Source: Larix kaempferi (Eukaryota > Streptophyta > Pinopsida > Pinales > Pinaceae). Taken from it: 64,000 nt of DNA. Shown in pieces: positions 46,619 through 57,330 of the stretch (position 1 is its first letter; each line of letters opens with the position of its first letter). Location of the stretch: contig BSBM01000870.1 in the NCBI GenBank assembly GCA_027924585.1, forward strand, positions 1,488,001-1,552,000, read 5' to 3'. The position numbers were made by a program, and so were the translations under genes. The notes under the pieces are model-generated. The model worked only from the letters and a program-made list of their open reading frames with translations. It was not told where the DNA came from and ran no database searches.

Positions 46619-47735
46619 TTACCCGGAGAGGGGTGGGATAGAAGGGAAAGTGGTGGTCATGGGATTATCTGAATATATCCCGGGTCCGACTGAGGAGACG
46701 AACGATGTGGGTGCATTTTGAACGGGTTGTTCAATCATGGGAAGAACATTTTCAGGCGCTGCAGGGTCATTGGGATCATAGTATGTAATTTGGTTGATTT
46801 TGACTACGCGTCCTTCATGGGGGAACATCATGAGGCAGAAAACTGAAGAAGTGACAGCTTTCATTTTATACATGTAGCTTCGTCCCAGAAGGAGATTGCA
46901 ATCAAGTTGGGCGTTAATGACCTCTATATCTATGAGAAACAATTTGCCCCCAAGCTGTATGGGTACATTCACTAACAAACCTTGAGGTTGAGTTGCACGG
47001 CCATCGTAAGCTCGCAGTGTGGTAGTTGACGGTTGTAGCATTGGGGATCCAAGTTTCTGCCATACAAAAGTTGACATAACGCAGGTGGAGGCACCTTCAT
47101 CAATTATGCATCGATGAACGACAAGGTTGCGAATGGATACAAAAACTTGAAAAGCTAGAGATGAAGGCAGACGAGGTTCGGCTTGGTCTAAGTCGAAAGC
47201 CATCATGTTGGAGTCGTTAGGGTCTATGGCACCAATGGCAGATAACAACAATTTTCTCTGTGCAGGACAATTTTTTAGGATTTCTAGAGCGGACATAGCA
47301 GCGGGGGACTGAGCTAAATCCTCTACAATGTTATAGTTGGAAGCTGCACGAGCGTTGGGGTTATTGTTAATTCGTCTCAAAGGGAAACAAGGTGCTTTTG
47401 GACCCCCGTCCATGGGAATATTGGGTATGTGAAGTGGTTGATCGATTGGGAGAGTACTCGAAGATGGGTCGGTAGGTGTGGCCTCAGGGGTGGAATCGTA
47501 TTGATTTCGACGAGTTTGAGGATTGACATCGTTTGATGACATCATTAGCAAATGGTGAGTGTTGGACTCTGGATGTTGGTAATCAACTGCCACATAGGTA
47601 ATTTGCTGCTGTGTTGCAGCGGATCCTTGAGGGGGATCATTTGGACGAGTGTTTACCACGCCTTGGTTTGGTAGGGCGTTTTGCAATATCATGGGTTGTG
47701 GCTGAGGAGGGGGTGCTGGCTGTGCAGCATGCCCT
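46619..47735 (-). pseudogene. Tat-like aspartic protease region
   Basis: A minus-strand 357-codon open frame. It contains YNIVEDLAQSPAAMSALEIL, LLSAIGAIDP, then the protease core CIIDEGASTCVMS (about 47115-47080), GLLVNVPIQLGGKLFLIDIE and CNLLLGRSYMYKM. The catalytic triplet is Asp-Glu-Gly rather than the usual Asp-Ser/Thr-Gly; this may be normal for this lineage or a change. A homologous remnant at 56840-57330 has the same downstream LGGK...LVD and FPHDG blocks. It lies in the same frame as gag. Confidence 0.9.
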
Positions 47736-49882
47736 TGTCGTTGGGCGTCGTCGGTCTAGAGTTGACGTGCTCGATCTAAATGGGGGCAATTATGTGTGTA
47801 ATGGTCGTAGAACCCGCATATGGAACATGGGTGGTTTGTTCTCAAATTAGGATTTTTGCCCTGTTTTGGTGGACGATCAGGGTTTTGATTTGCAGGAGCA
47901 GCGTTGTTATTATTGGGAGTGTTAGGTGGCTGTCCACCTTGGTTTTGTTGTTGGTTATTTCCATGGTTTCTTCCTCTTCCGCGATTTTGTTGCCCTCCCT
48001 GATTACGCTAGTTGTGCTGGTTTTGGGATTGGTTTTGTTGTGCGTACACATGCCCTTGGGCAGTAGGTGGGTTTTGAGGTCGTGCCGGCTCTAAAGCAGT
48101 TTACGGTGGGTAGTAAGCAGGAGGGTTATGAGGTGAACCTGGTGCTTATTGCAGTTGTGGGTAACTTTGATCTACTGGAAGTGTCGGAGCAAGAGATGCT
48201 GCCTGTTGAGGATAATAAGCCGATTGGGCTTGTGGCTGAACCGGAGTCTGATGGGCTAGCTAGTTATAGTATGGAGGTGGTGCATAAGCTGATGGTGCTT
48301 TCCCATAACACTGTGGTGGACATGAGGGTCCATGAGTGTGGTGGGTGTGTATTACTGGAGCATACGAAGTTGTAGCTCCAGAATGAGATGTAGCCCTAGA
48401 AAGTTCAGGGGCGTTGTTTGTACTCATCATGGTAAAAGGTTTGTTTTGTACCATAACCTGGCCGATAATACCGTCGGCGGCATGGGATGCCCTTGGCGCG
48501 TCATGGAGGGATGGATCGCCGTGCGGGGCATCAGGTAAAATGGTGTATAGATATCCAGACTGGGCATATATGAGGTCGAACTATTGAGCTTTTAAGATGG
48601 CTACTTCTTCCGACTGGGGTCTTTCAGAAGCTACATCTTTGGCTATGAGAGGGAGGAGTGATTTGAGGAACCAATCCAAAAAGATGCGGTCGTCAAGCTT
48701 TATCTTGCAGAGACTACGGTGCTTACGCCACTCATGGATATGATCGGTGATGTGTGTAGCGGTATTCTGTCTACAAGATAAAAGTATTTCCACTCCTACA
48801 TCATAGCGTACAGGTAGTTGAAAGAACTGAAGGAACGTTGAGGCGAGGGATGTAAATGTGGGGTGCGTCCCATGTGGCTGCTCAATGTACCATTTGGATG
48901 TAGAGCCAATGAAAGTTCTTTGTAAAAGTCTGAGCCGAATAGAATCATCTACTATGGAGTTTGAGGAACACCATAAGTGAAACAACATGATATGGTTCTG
49001 AGGGTCTTCCCCATCTTTCCCTTCAAACTTTGGGATGTCCGAGGGGATCTTTGTGGGTATGGGGGGCCAAGTAGGGTCATGTAGGATGGGATCATTAGTT
49101 AGCCTAGCCAATTCTGGTAGGTTAAGGCTAGCCATAAATGGAAAACTGGCGGAGGGGTGTGATGTTGTCATGGGGGCATAAGTGTTGGTGGTGGCGTTAT
49201 GTATTATGCCACTGCCCCCTAGGAGGATATTTGTCATGGGAGGTATGTTCCCTCCACCCATAAGAGTGTGGGAGGGGCCCACGCCACCAAGTGCAACGGA
49301 AGTCACGGATGGGTTGGGAAGATGTCCAAGAGGTGTTGGAATGTGGGTGGTAGCGGGGATAGTAGGTATAGTTGCTGTGGTGGGCATGCCTAAGATAGGT
49401 GGGGGTCCTGTATTGGGCAGAGGTCCCATGGAAGGCGTAATTAATGTAGGTGTAGGTCCCATATTAGGCATCCCTAAGGGAGGTGTGGCTGTCGTGATGG
49501 TCATTGTGGTGGGGGGGGTGGATGATGCTCCACCAACAACCCCTGTGAAAAAGTTGTCGTAATGCGAACTAGCCATGGGGCTAGTGGGTGTGGTGTATGT
49601 GGGATTTTCGGATTCTACCTCAGAATCTGATGTGAAATGAGGCGAGTCAAAATCGGATGACGGGGCTCTATTCCGATGATGTGTGGAGTCAAGGGAACCA
49701 TACTGCGGGGGGTCTCCTCGGAAACGTCGAGAACGTCTCGGGGAATCTATGGTGTCAATTTGTGAGTAGACTACTAGTCGGTGGTGAGTGGAAAGCTCTA
49801 AAGCCCTAATGCAACCGTGTGCGCAAGAGGGGAGTGTAAAAAATAAATAGCACTCTGGCCAAAAAACCAACCTCAAAAACAC
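47736..49882 (-). pseudogene. Tat-like Gag
   Basis: A minus-strand frame from about 49882. A proline/threonine-rich N-terminal half is followed by the Gag core: FPFMASLNLPELARLTNDP, IPSDIPKFEGKDGEDP, HLWCSSNSIVDDSIRLRLLQ, WYIEQPHGTHPTFTSLA, ITDHIHEWRKHRSL, WFLKSLLPLIAKDVA. This matches the retrotransposon Gag capsid family. A Gln/Asn/Pro-rich tail leads to the CCHC knuckle CSICGFYDHYTHNC (about 47830-47785). In-frame stops include TAG after ILKAQ (48581), TAG after PPPYYN, TAA after SYPQLQ, TAA after AYYPP, TAG after NQHN and TAG after DRARQL; no frameshift is seen. Gag builds the virus-like particle and binds element RNA. Confidence 0.93.
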
Positions 49883-51476
49883 TTACTATAACAGTTGTGC
49901 TATAGTAAGTGGAGTAATCAAAAAATGTGGTCAGGAAACCAACATGCAAATAATGCCTAAAAATAGAAAAAGGTAGACTCTATGACCAAAAGGAGGTAAT
50001 GGAGCATGCAAACACCTAACTAAAAAGTATTATGACTCGACAAGGTATAACCTCTGCAAGGTGATGAAATCCAAGTTAGACAATATAAATTGTAGAATCA
50101 AAGGCTAGATATCCCCCTACCGGGAGGGATACCGGGTAGACAATCCTAAAAGTTGGGCCACTAAGATACCCCGTTCATGACACATTCGGTTGGGTGAATC
50201 TGCAGTTTGGTTCTATTACCGCTGTACTCCCATAAGGGTGGTACAACGAGAACTACGAAAGGTATCCTTCGGTTACTGAATGGATAGCGGTATTCCACTC
50301 AGGCTTCTGAAACCAGTCTGGCTACTTAAACCCTCCTAAGGGAGAGGCCTTCCCGATAAATTGGTGTTAAACCGTGTCAACAAATAATAAGGGATTTTGG
50401 TACCCTAAATGTCAAATCACTATGTCTCAACATGAAAAATGAGTGAGGGGTGTTATTTGGATACTTATCCCCTCAGTCCTACCTAGCTACAAAATGATTT
50501 TTGTGTTCCCCAAGTGGGGTTAGAATATTGGTTGAGTTAAGGTAATTTTTAAGGCTCACTTGAAATTATTGTGACAGATTGTGTGCTAGTGTAGGTGTAT
50601 ACCAAAACAATGTGCCTCGCATGGGTGGTTTAATCACAAACCAAAATAATAAATTTAATTTGCGAAAAAATGAAAGACGTTTCAAATGTAAATGCTTTAA
50701 TAACCTTTTCAAAAAATATGGATCCTTTAAAAAGTAAAGCACGTAAAAGATGTAAAAATAAATGGATTTTTAGAGTCTTTCTTGGGCAAAAAATTAAACA
50801 ACTTTAGAAATATGGTTCTAACTTTGCAATGTATAGACTTAGAATCTTAGAAATACTTAAAAAATCTTTCTTTCAATTATCTGAAAATTTTGAAAAAGAT
50901 AAATGAAGTATTTAACAAATATCAATTTAATAATGCTGCAATAATAACACAGTGGGCTGTAAAAATTGCAAAAATTAATGCTGGAAAAATAAGCTAATTG
51001 GGCGAATTTTTTTTGAAAAAATTGGCCGAAATGAAACTGAAAATATCGCGGCTATCAGGTCAAAACCAGCGGTGAACCGCGCGACGATGTGGGAAAAAGC
51101 CGCGTTGTGAATCGTGGCGCTATGGTCAAAAGTCGCGATGAACCGCATGGGAAAATGCAAAACAGTCGCGATGTGCCGCGCGAGAAAAGTTCGCCTAGCC
51201 GCAATGAGCCACGCGGGAAAAGTCGCGATGGACCGCACGGAAAAAAGGCGCACAGTCGCGATGGACCATGCGACTGTGGGTGCCGAAAGTCGCGATGTAC
51301 GGACGAAAAAATGACCAGCGAAAAACGACCTCAAAAATGGAAATTTTGGGTTTTGGGCTGCAGAAACGGCCAATGGCTAGGGAAGCTATCAAGAAGCTGA
51401 CTAGTATGGCAGATCTACAGTTTTAAATGGAAAAAACAAATAAAATGAAGATCTAAAGCAAAAATGTAAAGTTCGA
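49883..51476 (-). other. Tat-like leader between primer-binding site and gag
   Basis: No protein motif recognised. The first part in element orientation (51305-51030) is a GC-rich repeat zone, listed separately; the rest is AT-rich. Long leaders are usual in Tat/Ogre elements and may hold an additional ORF, but I see none here. Confidence 0.55.
51030..51305. repeat. Degenerate gtcgcgatg..ccgcgcggg repeat array in the leader
   Basis: agtcgcgatg recurs at about 51137, 51165, 51221, 51254 and 51288 (plus strand), each followed by an nnccgcrcggg-like word, with more diverged units between. The same gtcgcgatg word, on the same strand, opens units of the 33-bp array in the antisense gene's intron 1 at 40245-40442. 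Confidence 0.8.
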
Positions 51477-51494
51477 AACCCAACGAAGTCGCCA
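51477..51494 (-). other. Tat-like primer-binding site
   Basis: The minus strand reads TGGCGACTTCGTTGGGTT, five bases from the LTR. The plus-strand complement extends to ttcgaaacccaacgaa plus gtcgcca, which has the layout of a tRNA 3' half (T-loop ttcgaaa, acceptor strand, CCA). The tRNA identity is not certain; related elements use an arginine tRNA, from memory. Confidence 0.82.
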
Positions 51495-51499
51495 AAAAT

Positions 51500-52217
51500 T
51501 GTTGCTTGGTTTTTCAACCAAGCATGTGCAAGGATGCACCTGCTAACTTGTAGCAGCAGTTTCAATAAAGATATGTAAAAACTAATTTAACTTAATCTAA
51601 CATTAATCATGTGTAAAAGAAATAAAAAACAGAATTTAAGAACATAAGCAATAAGGTCTATGGAAAAACAATAACTTGAAAAATATTTGATTTTATATCA
51701 CCTCAAATGGTGAGGATGATAAGTGTTGAGCAACTCCAAGGTTGAGAAGCTCCAATATCCAATGGTCTCTTCTTCTCTAAAGCTTCAATGGGGATCTTCA
51801 AACTCGAAATGGGAGGCAATGGCTCTCAAAGGGAATTTGGCAGCATAAGGATAGGATGAAATGTGGATGAAATGTGAGGAGCCCCTATCACCTTTTTATA
51901 GTTTTTGGTGATGGGGAATACCATTATGGTTTGAGGAAACCAATGGTATTAACCAACATGGTTTAGGTCTCTTTTTCCCTCTTTTTCCTTTTTTGAATAT
52001 TTTTTATATTTGTATTCCTTTTTAATATTTTTTGGGAATTTTGGACCCTTTTTTAAGGATTTTTTAGGAAAAATATATATTTTGAGGGGAAAAAAGGTGT
52101 ATTATGGTCTTTTTGGTGACCTTTTGATGGTTTTAGAGGCTCAAATGGTGGGAAAAGTGGAAAAATGGGTCATGTGAATAAGGAAATGAGCTAGTGAGCA
52201 CTTTTTGGGTGTTAATA
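51500..52217 (-). repeat. Tat-like 5' LTR (718 bp)
   Basis: Same length as the left LTR. Plus-strand ends are tgttgcttgg and gggtgttaata; the last bases are mutated from ttacca. The minus-strand TATA box CTATAAAAAG at 51892-51901 is conserved in both LTRs and would drive gag-pol. Confidence 0.94.
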
Positions 52218-52222
52218 CTAGC

Positions 52223-52750
52223 AATACTAGGTAGAGGAACTGAACCCATGAAAATCATCATTAGTAAATCCAAGTATAACTATCTTTAATCTATTAAAAA
52301 AGGATGAAAATGATCATGACTTAGCCACTAAAGTATAAAGAAGTATAACATGGCATTTTACGAGAAATGGAGTGATCAATGAGTGAAAAATGCAACAAAT
52401 GGTTAAATGGATGACTGTAAATGATGGTAAATGGTGACAAATCAGCAACCCAACACTAATTATATCAATGCTTTGTCATGGTGTATGAAACTTGCTGGAA
52501 ACAAATTATGGAGTGGAGCCAATGGAAGAGTTGTTGGGAGATGGCATGAAGAATGACTTTGAAAAAATGTGTATTATTTATGAATCAATTACTACTATGG
52601 TGCGATTTTTTATTTACACAATAATGTATGTTGTATTATAAATGTAGATATACTCATTATACTTTATTTCTATATTTGCAGTTGGAGAATGAAGAGGAGG
52701 AACACAATCAATCCAATCAACAAAACATTTGGTATAATAACCCAAGTACA
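52223..52750 (+). pseudogene. Unrecognised transposon-like gene end, part 1
   Basis: A splice-acceptor-like tatatttgcag ends at about 52680. It is followed by an acidic peptide, LENEEEEHNQSNQQNIW, then YNNPST, interrupted by the solo LTR at 52751. It resumes at 54678. Upstream sequence is AT-rich without recognisable motifs. Family unknown; the CACTA-like end at 56285 suggests a DNA transposon gene. Confidence 0.3.
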
Positions 52751-54677
52751 TGTAATGTCCCTTTTTAGAAATTTATTAAAATGGTGAAAATTTCAATTTT
52801 TCCACTAGTTCGACCCTTAACTAGTATTGGTTTCTTGGTCTCCAAATGCTCCCAAATTGTTGCAGAAGGTGTATGGATGGTATTAGGACATTATTACGAG
52901 GTTCATGGGTGCTTTATAGTCTTCAAAATGCTTCTACAACTCTCCTTTGAATTCTGGTCAAGGTAGGGGATTTGACTAGCAATTTGGGGTTCAATTCCCT
53001 CCTGGGTAGGTGTTGGAGATGGCTCTCCAAATGCTATTGGACCCTCTCGAATTTTAGGACAAAAGAAGGGGACATATAGGGGGCATCAATATGGTATCAT
53101 ATGCATCACCATTAAGTTTATTAAGTCTGCTACAACTCTCTCAAATCAGATACCAAAAGACTAGTTTCGACCTTGGGGGAAATGATAGGCAATCTTCTCC
53201 AAATGCTATGAAATTGAACAATATGACTCCAAAAGCTTATGCAATGAACATTAAACTTGTATAACACACTATTGAAATTCCATACATCATTGTTTCACTT
53301 GTCTATTCGAATATATTATCATATCATTGGCATACATCAACATAGGGGGGGAAATGGCACCATTTGCTCATTAATGATCAGATTTACATAGTTCCACTTG
53401 GAATATCGACCTGAAACTATTATGAATATGAAGAAAAGAGCATTTACATCAGATGAAAAAATAATGGGGCATTATAAGCTCCCCCAAAGAGAACAGCATC
53501 TCACCAAGTGCGCCCCACCTCAAGGATCATGAATATGTTAAGAAAACTTGAAATGGTTGGAGAAACAAGATGAACTAGAAGTAACCACGAGCTGCCCTGT
53601 AGCTTGCATATGCAACATATGACTACATTGAAGCTCCAAATGAAATTTCTGAATGGCCTTTCCAATTACCAACTAGGATGGGAATCTTTCACCCTCGAAA
53701 TTGGTGCTAAGGCAAGTAGAGTAGCACTCCACTAGCTCTCCTCTCAAATGAAATTGTGAAAATGATCAAAAGCCACCATCCTTATTTTTTATTGTCTTTT
53801 ATAAAATTCTAAGGTTCTCCATGGGTCGAATTCCTTCCAAGAGCTTCATGCCAACTCAAGTTGGGAAGAGATTCCAATGTGTGCCACTTGTCCCTCCAAT
53901 TCTAGCCTCCTCCTCCACCAAATTCGAATAGGTGTCTCTTTGGCTTCTCTAACTCCCTTGAGCACCCTCTTGGAGGCTATTTTTAGCCCTGACATGTCAT
54001 ATATTTCAGATGTCAGCATTCAGGTCTGATTTGTGTCATAGGTGTCATAACATCTTCATCATTGTTGTCATAGAGCTAGGGAATCTAGACCCAAGTGTCC
54101 CACTAGCTCCAAATTGCCTCTTCCTCTTCCATGGGAGTTATTCTTCCTCTACATTTCGACCTCATTGAGTCATGCCAAGTATTATTCCCTTCCAAATCCC
54201 CCAAGTATAGTGGACTCCACCTTGGATTTGAATGGGTGAGAGTGGAATGCCATGTGGCATGGGGAATCTAGCTTTTTGGGGGTCTCACACCACCAATGTG
54301 TCTTCATGACCAAGTGCCACCTTATTTTCTTTTCATTATTATTTATTTGACCCATTTAATGTAAATTTATAAGTCTAAGGTCACTTTGGGTCTTGTAGCT
54401 CCCTTATCCCAACTTTTAATGCTTCCACCCCCAACCTAGGGAACTAGTAATTTTCCTCCATGACAGTTCATTTGGATGGGTATATTACAAACTTTGAATT
54501 GGGAATTTCTCTTAATGTGACCCGCCTTTCCCATTTGGATCTAATTTCACATTATTACTAACTTGGACATCATTCTTGGCAATTATTTGACCCTTAGCAT
54601 CAATTTGACAAACTATCATGAGTATGGCCAAGGGGCTTAGGCCATTGTGACTCAATGCAAAATTTTGGGACATGACA
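52751..54677 (+). mobile_element. Solo LTR (1927 bp)
   Basis: Starts TGTAATGTCCC and ends GGGACATGACA. It is flanked by identical gtaca target duplications (52746-52750 and 54678-54682). No second LTR or retroelement interior adjoins, so the copy arose by recombination between the two LTRs of a former element. Orientation is inferred from the TGTAATGTCCC start. It contains no coding sequence that I recognise. Confidence 0.9.
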
Positions 54678-54906
54678 GTACAATATCACCTACAAGTGTT
54701 GAATAAATGAGGCATGAAAGTAGCTTGAGTAGTGATAGCAGTTCAAGTGAAGAATGACGATCAATATAATTGAACATTCTTGCTTGGTCTAATAACCCAA
54801 GTACAATCACACCTACAAGTGTTGAAGAAATGAGGCATGCAAGTAGCTTGAGCAGTGATAGCAGTTCGAGTGAAGAATGACGATCAATATAATTGAGCAT
54901 TCTTGC
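54678..54906 (+). pseudogene. Duplicated Ser-rich C-terminus of the unrecognised gene, part 2
   Basis: Two tandem copies of about 122 bp: copy A is 52730-52750 plus 54683-54784 (split by the solo LTR); copy B is 54785-54906. Both encode NNPST.(S/T)PTSVE, then MRH.SSLSSDSSSSEE and a stop. The exact repetition of a C-terminus together with its stop shows a local duplication of the gene end before the LTR inserted. Confidence 0.6.
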
Positions 54907-55489
54907 AATTTGTATGTTTTGAAATGTTTGTCCGTGAAAATGAAACATTTTGTATAATATATTGGACATATTGTCTTAATTGGATAACCACGGGTTACCA
55001 ATAAGTGTAACAATTACATATTGGCATTTTGATTATTGTGGACCTTTATGTTGTCTCGTTTTGTATGAGGAAGGGTCTCTTATTCATGTATAATAAAATG
55101 GGTATCTTATTCTATTGCATTGTACAATGTTGCAAAATGTTACATTTTTATTAAATATATAAATGATTAAATATTACAATGAATACATGATTTGTAAATG
55201 AGGGGCTTATAGTCCATTCGCTTCACCAATATGGATATCGGTGCTTTATGTTTCCATTTCGGATCAATATATGTGTAATCTTATGGTAAAACACATTAAT
55301 ACAATCATCATATCCAAATGCAATAATTAGAATTCAAATATCAACAATATTAAAAGAAAATGAGTTTTTTATGAGTAATTGAAAATTAACAAAAACACAA
55401 TTAATTAAAATATAGACATATTGGTGATTGTATTTTTTGAACTCACGGAATGGTGCAGGGAATACATAAATCATTAATGGTGTGGATAT
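54907..55489. other. Gene-free stretch
   Basis: AT-rich; no recognisable coding or paired repeats. Confidence 0.5.
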
Positions 55490-56090
55490 TTTTACGTTGT
55501 GAAAAACTATGCACTTGTGCTTTTTATCAAACAAAACACATTGGTGCTTCTATTTGTTATAAAAGCACTACCATAACGATGCTCCAGTAATAATTAGCAC
55601 CAATGCTCTATATAAAAAAATTGCACTTGAGAGATTACTTATAGCAACCAAAATGGAGACACAAAGAATGCTAGATCATTCATCTTTATTGTCATGATAA
55701 AACTTACAAGATGTGACAATGCATATTGTAACATAAGCACTAGTACGTATCTATGAAATGTTGGCATGGTGGATTTAACGGGGATAATAAGCATTGTTTC
55801 TATAAAGCATATTACACACACCAGGTAGTTGTATAAATGAAAAGCATTAGTGCATAAAATGTAAATTGCATGCACTTGTGCTTTTCTATTTTCAAACCCA
55901 ATAGGGCATAACATTTAAATCGTATGCACCAGTGCTTTTCTATTTACAAATGCACCAGGGCATAACATTTAAATTGTCTGTACTAGTTTTCTTATGTTTA
56001 CCAATACATCGGGGCATAACATTATAATATGCACTAGTGCGCTTATGTTAATTACACATTAGTGTGCTTGTATGACATGTGCACCAATTA
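55490..56090. repeat. Subterminal repeats of a second CACTA-like end
   Basis: Dense gcacttgtgc, gcaccagtgc, gcactagtgcgc and agcattagtgc words. gggcataacatttaaa recurs three times (about 55900-56010). The word family matches 20250-21350. Confidence 0.65.
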
Positions 56091-56229
56091 AAAAAAAAAC
56101 TCTACTATAACCTTTGTCTGCCTAGTTTTTTTAGTTATAATTTACATCTATTATAACCTCCACCAAAACCTATATTACCAATGGAGTGGGTTTTAGTAGA
56201 GGGTGTGTTGAATTTTTTTATGAATATTG

Positions 56230-56285
56230 TAACATTAAAAGCCTCCACAAAAACCTCCAGTAGAAGGTGTTTTCCTTGTATTGTG
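56230..56285. repeat. CACTA-like terminus
   Basis: The segment aaaagcctccacaaaaacc, then tccagtagaaggtgttttcc, then ttgtattgtg resembles CACTA 3' ends, which finish ...ttttcttgtagtg; here the last bases are altered. The partner end was not found. Confidence 0.5.
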
Positions 56286-56839
56286 TTTCAAATGTTGGAG
56301 GAAAATATTTCCAAATCTAGGCACCAATACTAGCTTAAAGGAACCACAATTGCCTCTGCCCTTTGATTGAATCTAGAACACTAGCACTATTGAGTGTGAT
56401 ACTCCACCTACAATAATGAGTCGAAGTTTAACATGGGATAAACCATATAGGTTTCAATCACTCATTAAAATCCCCATGGATGCAATGTAATCCATCAATA
56501 ATGAAATTTTCAATAAGAGAACCAAGATGGAGGTCATCCTAAGCAATATCTAAGGAAGTCATAGCCTCTAAGAAAATTTTCAATTCATGGAATAATATTT
56601 TCAAAGCGAAAAGAATAATTGCATACATGGGGAGGGGGAAATGGATTTGTTACCCCCGAGGCTAAAGGTACAACTTCAATCTCTAAGCCTAAGAAAATCA
56701 AATGATTTGAAATCTTATTGTTGGTGGGAGTGAATATTACAAATATGGTAGAAGTGCTCAAATAATTCATTCGCAAAGGAGCTTTGTCCAACCAAACAAT
56801 AGGGATTATAGACTACGAATGAGCTATTAAAGGAAATAC

Positions 56840-57330
56840 ATTTTCTTGGGTTAGATGTGGTTGAGGAGTACAATATGAGAATTGATCAACGGTGACTATG
56901 CATCCATCATGTGGGAATTACATCACTTGAAAGAGAGAAGACAACATGACTTTTATTCCATACATGTAATCATGCCCAGGCATAAATTTTAAGTTCATTG
57001 GGTTTGTCACAAATACTACATCCACTAAAATAATCTTACCACCTAACTCAATTGGGAGATTAAAAGGAAAACATGATATTGATTTACAAGGTCAAAAATT
57101 AATGTCTCATAATGTTGTTTCTCAATGGGACATGGGTGGGGAAATCTAAAAACCACCAAGAAAACAAGGAAATATCAAAATAAAAGGCCACTTGATGCAT
57201 TACGCATCAATGAGTCATGAATATATTATAAACGACCCTGATATGGAATGAGTTGGAAGAAGGGATATTATTTCTACAAGTTTATCCAGGTCAAGGGCAT
57301 TAACTTTAGAATCTAAAAGGCTCGCACTTC
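56840..57330 (-). pseudogene. Ty3/gypsy protease remnant
   Basis: The minus strand reads, with stops, LDLDKLVEIISLLP, then NLPIELGGKIILVDVVFV, then FMPGHDYMYGIKVMLSS, then FPHDGCIVTVDQFSY. The order and wording match the protease region of the Tat-like element at 46619-47735 (PIQLGGKLFLIDIEV, LLGRSYMYKMKAVTSS, FPHEGRVVKINQ). It is much more decayed, so it is an older relative. A 68-codon open frame at 56585-56791 on the same strand probably continues it. No LTRs were found around it. Confidence 0.75.

Larger units (their letters stand above)
36745..52217 (-). mobile_element. Tat/Ogre-type Ty3/gypsy retrotransposon with antisense gene (15.5 kb)
   Basis: Two equal 718-bp LTRs (36745-37462 and 51500-52217) flank 14 kb. 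Target duplications ctagt (36740-36744) and ctagc (52218-52222) match at four of five bases. The primer-binding site, five bases inside the right LTR, is of the TGGCGACT type that I associate with Tat/Ogre elements. Order in the sense (minus) direction: repeat-rich leader, gag, protease, proline-rich/CCHC segment, reverse transcriptase-RNase H, integrase, second RNase H, antisense gene, tandem array, polypurine tract. LTRs differ by roughly 4% by eye. All ORFs carry stops, so this copy is inactive, but its structure is complete enough to describe the family. Confidence 0.95.

Noticed and set aside
46243-49562. Plus-strand frames at 46243-46506 and 49182-49562
   Set aside because: They are antisense shadows of the proline-rich minus-strand gag and protease-linker coding regions.
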